DNA from: Pseudomonadota bacterium
GTDB lineage: Bacteria > Pseudomonadota > Alphaproteobacteria > Rhodospirillales > Casp-alpha2
Reading direction: 5' to 3'
Length of the DNA: 5,671 bases
Assembly: GCA_027620395.1 (NCBI GenBank)
Contig: JAQBZY010000125.1
Span: 1 to 5,671 of the forward strand
The first letter of the stretch is position 1, and each line of letters starts with the position of its first letter. A program made the translations under genes and the position numbers. This document shows, piece by piece, positions 5,579 through 5,671 of the stretch. The notes under the pieces are model-generated. The model worked only from the letters and a program-made list of their open reading frames with translations, was not told where the DNA came from and ran no database searches.

Positions 5579-5671
5579 ATGACCGTCACAATTCGCCGCA
5601 TCGAAACCGCCGATAAGGACCGCTGGGCGGTGTTATGGCAGGGATATCTTACCTTCTATGAATCCAGCGTG
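5579..5671 (+). CDS. N-terminal fragment of a GNAT-family N-acetyltransferase (runs off the right edge)
   Basis: Thirty-one codons are visible from the ATG at 5579, preceded by GGAG with a 6-base spacer. The protein begins MTVTIRRIETADKDRW and continues 'LWQGYLTFYESSV'. A first beta strand ending in 'IR', then 'ADKDRWAVLWQGYLTFYE', matches the opening strand and helix of a bacterial GNAT acyltransferase subfamily as I remember it. These enzymes transfer acetyl from acetyl-CoA to an amine. The acetyl-CoA-binding motif lies beyond the window, so substrate and completeness cannot be judged. It is divergent from the MocR regulator and is its likely target gene. Confidence 0.75.
   Translation, partial: MTVTIRRIETADKDRWAVLWQGYLTFYESSV

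Noticed and set aside
1..5671. CRISPR array, insertion sequence, tRNA/rRNA gene or defence system
   Set aside because: I saw no spaced direct-repeat array, terminal inverted repeats, transposase, RNA gene sequence or defence-protein motif; every large open frame is an ordinary metabolic, envelope or regulatory protein.

Overview
The window looks like a chromosomal segment of an alphaproteobacterium, probably near the Rhodospirillales. The evidence is the moderately high-GC coding sequence, a class I polyhydroxyalkanoate (PHA) synthase of the alphaproteobacterial type, and an OmpA-domain lipoprotein whose C-terminal domain resembles a version I recall from that group. The placement is inferred from protein character only; no rRNA or other marker gene is present.

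Layout, left to right. (1) The first 12 codons of a class I/II aminotransferase, on the minus strand, run off the left edge (36..1). (2) An OmpA-family lipoprotein lies on the minus strand (1367..177). (3) A 268-base divergent, AT-rich spacer carries several short symmetric or repeated motifs. (4) phaC, a complete class I PHA synthase, is on the plus strand (1636..3441). (5) A GFA/CENP-V-type zinc protein follows phaC after only 7 bases (3449..3916). (6) A 40-base convergent gap contains an imperfect hairpin. (7) A MocR/GabR-type regulator (GntR-like helix-turn-helix fused to a fold-type I PLP domain) is on the minus strand (5456..3957). (8) A 122-base divergent spacer has a perfect 7-6-7 inverted repeat. 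(9) The first 31 codons of a GNAT-type acetyltransferase, on the plus strand, run off the right edge (5579..5671).

How the parts fit. phaC polymerises hydroxyacyl-CoA into PHA storage granules and is probably co-transcribed with the GFA-like gene. The phaA, phaB, phaZ, phaP and phaR genes are not in the window, so precursor supply and granule proteins must be encoded elsewhere. The divergent pair at the right (regulator and acetyltransferase sharing one short control region) is a common MocR arrangement, and the acetyltransferase is the obvious candidate target.

All genes belong to recognisable families and no mobile element, CRISPR array or RNA gene is visible. I found no convincing sign of a new multi-gene system. 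The points most worth checking are the two intergenic control regions and the altered peptidoglycan-binding motif in the lipoprotein.
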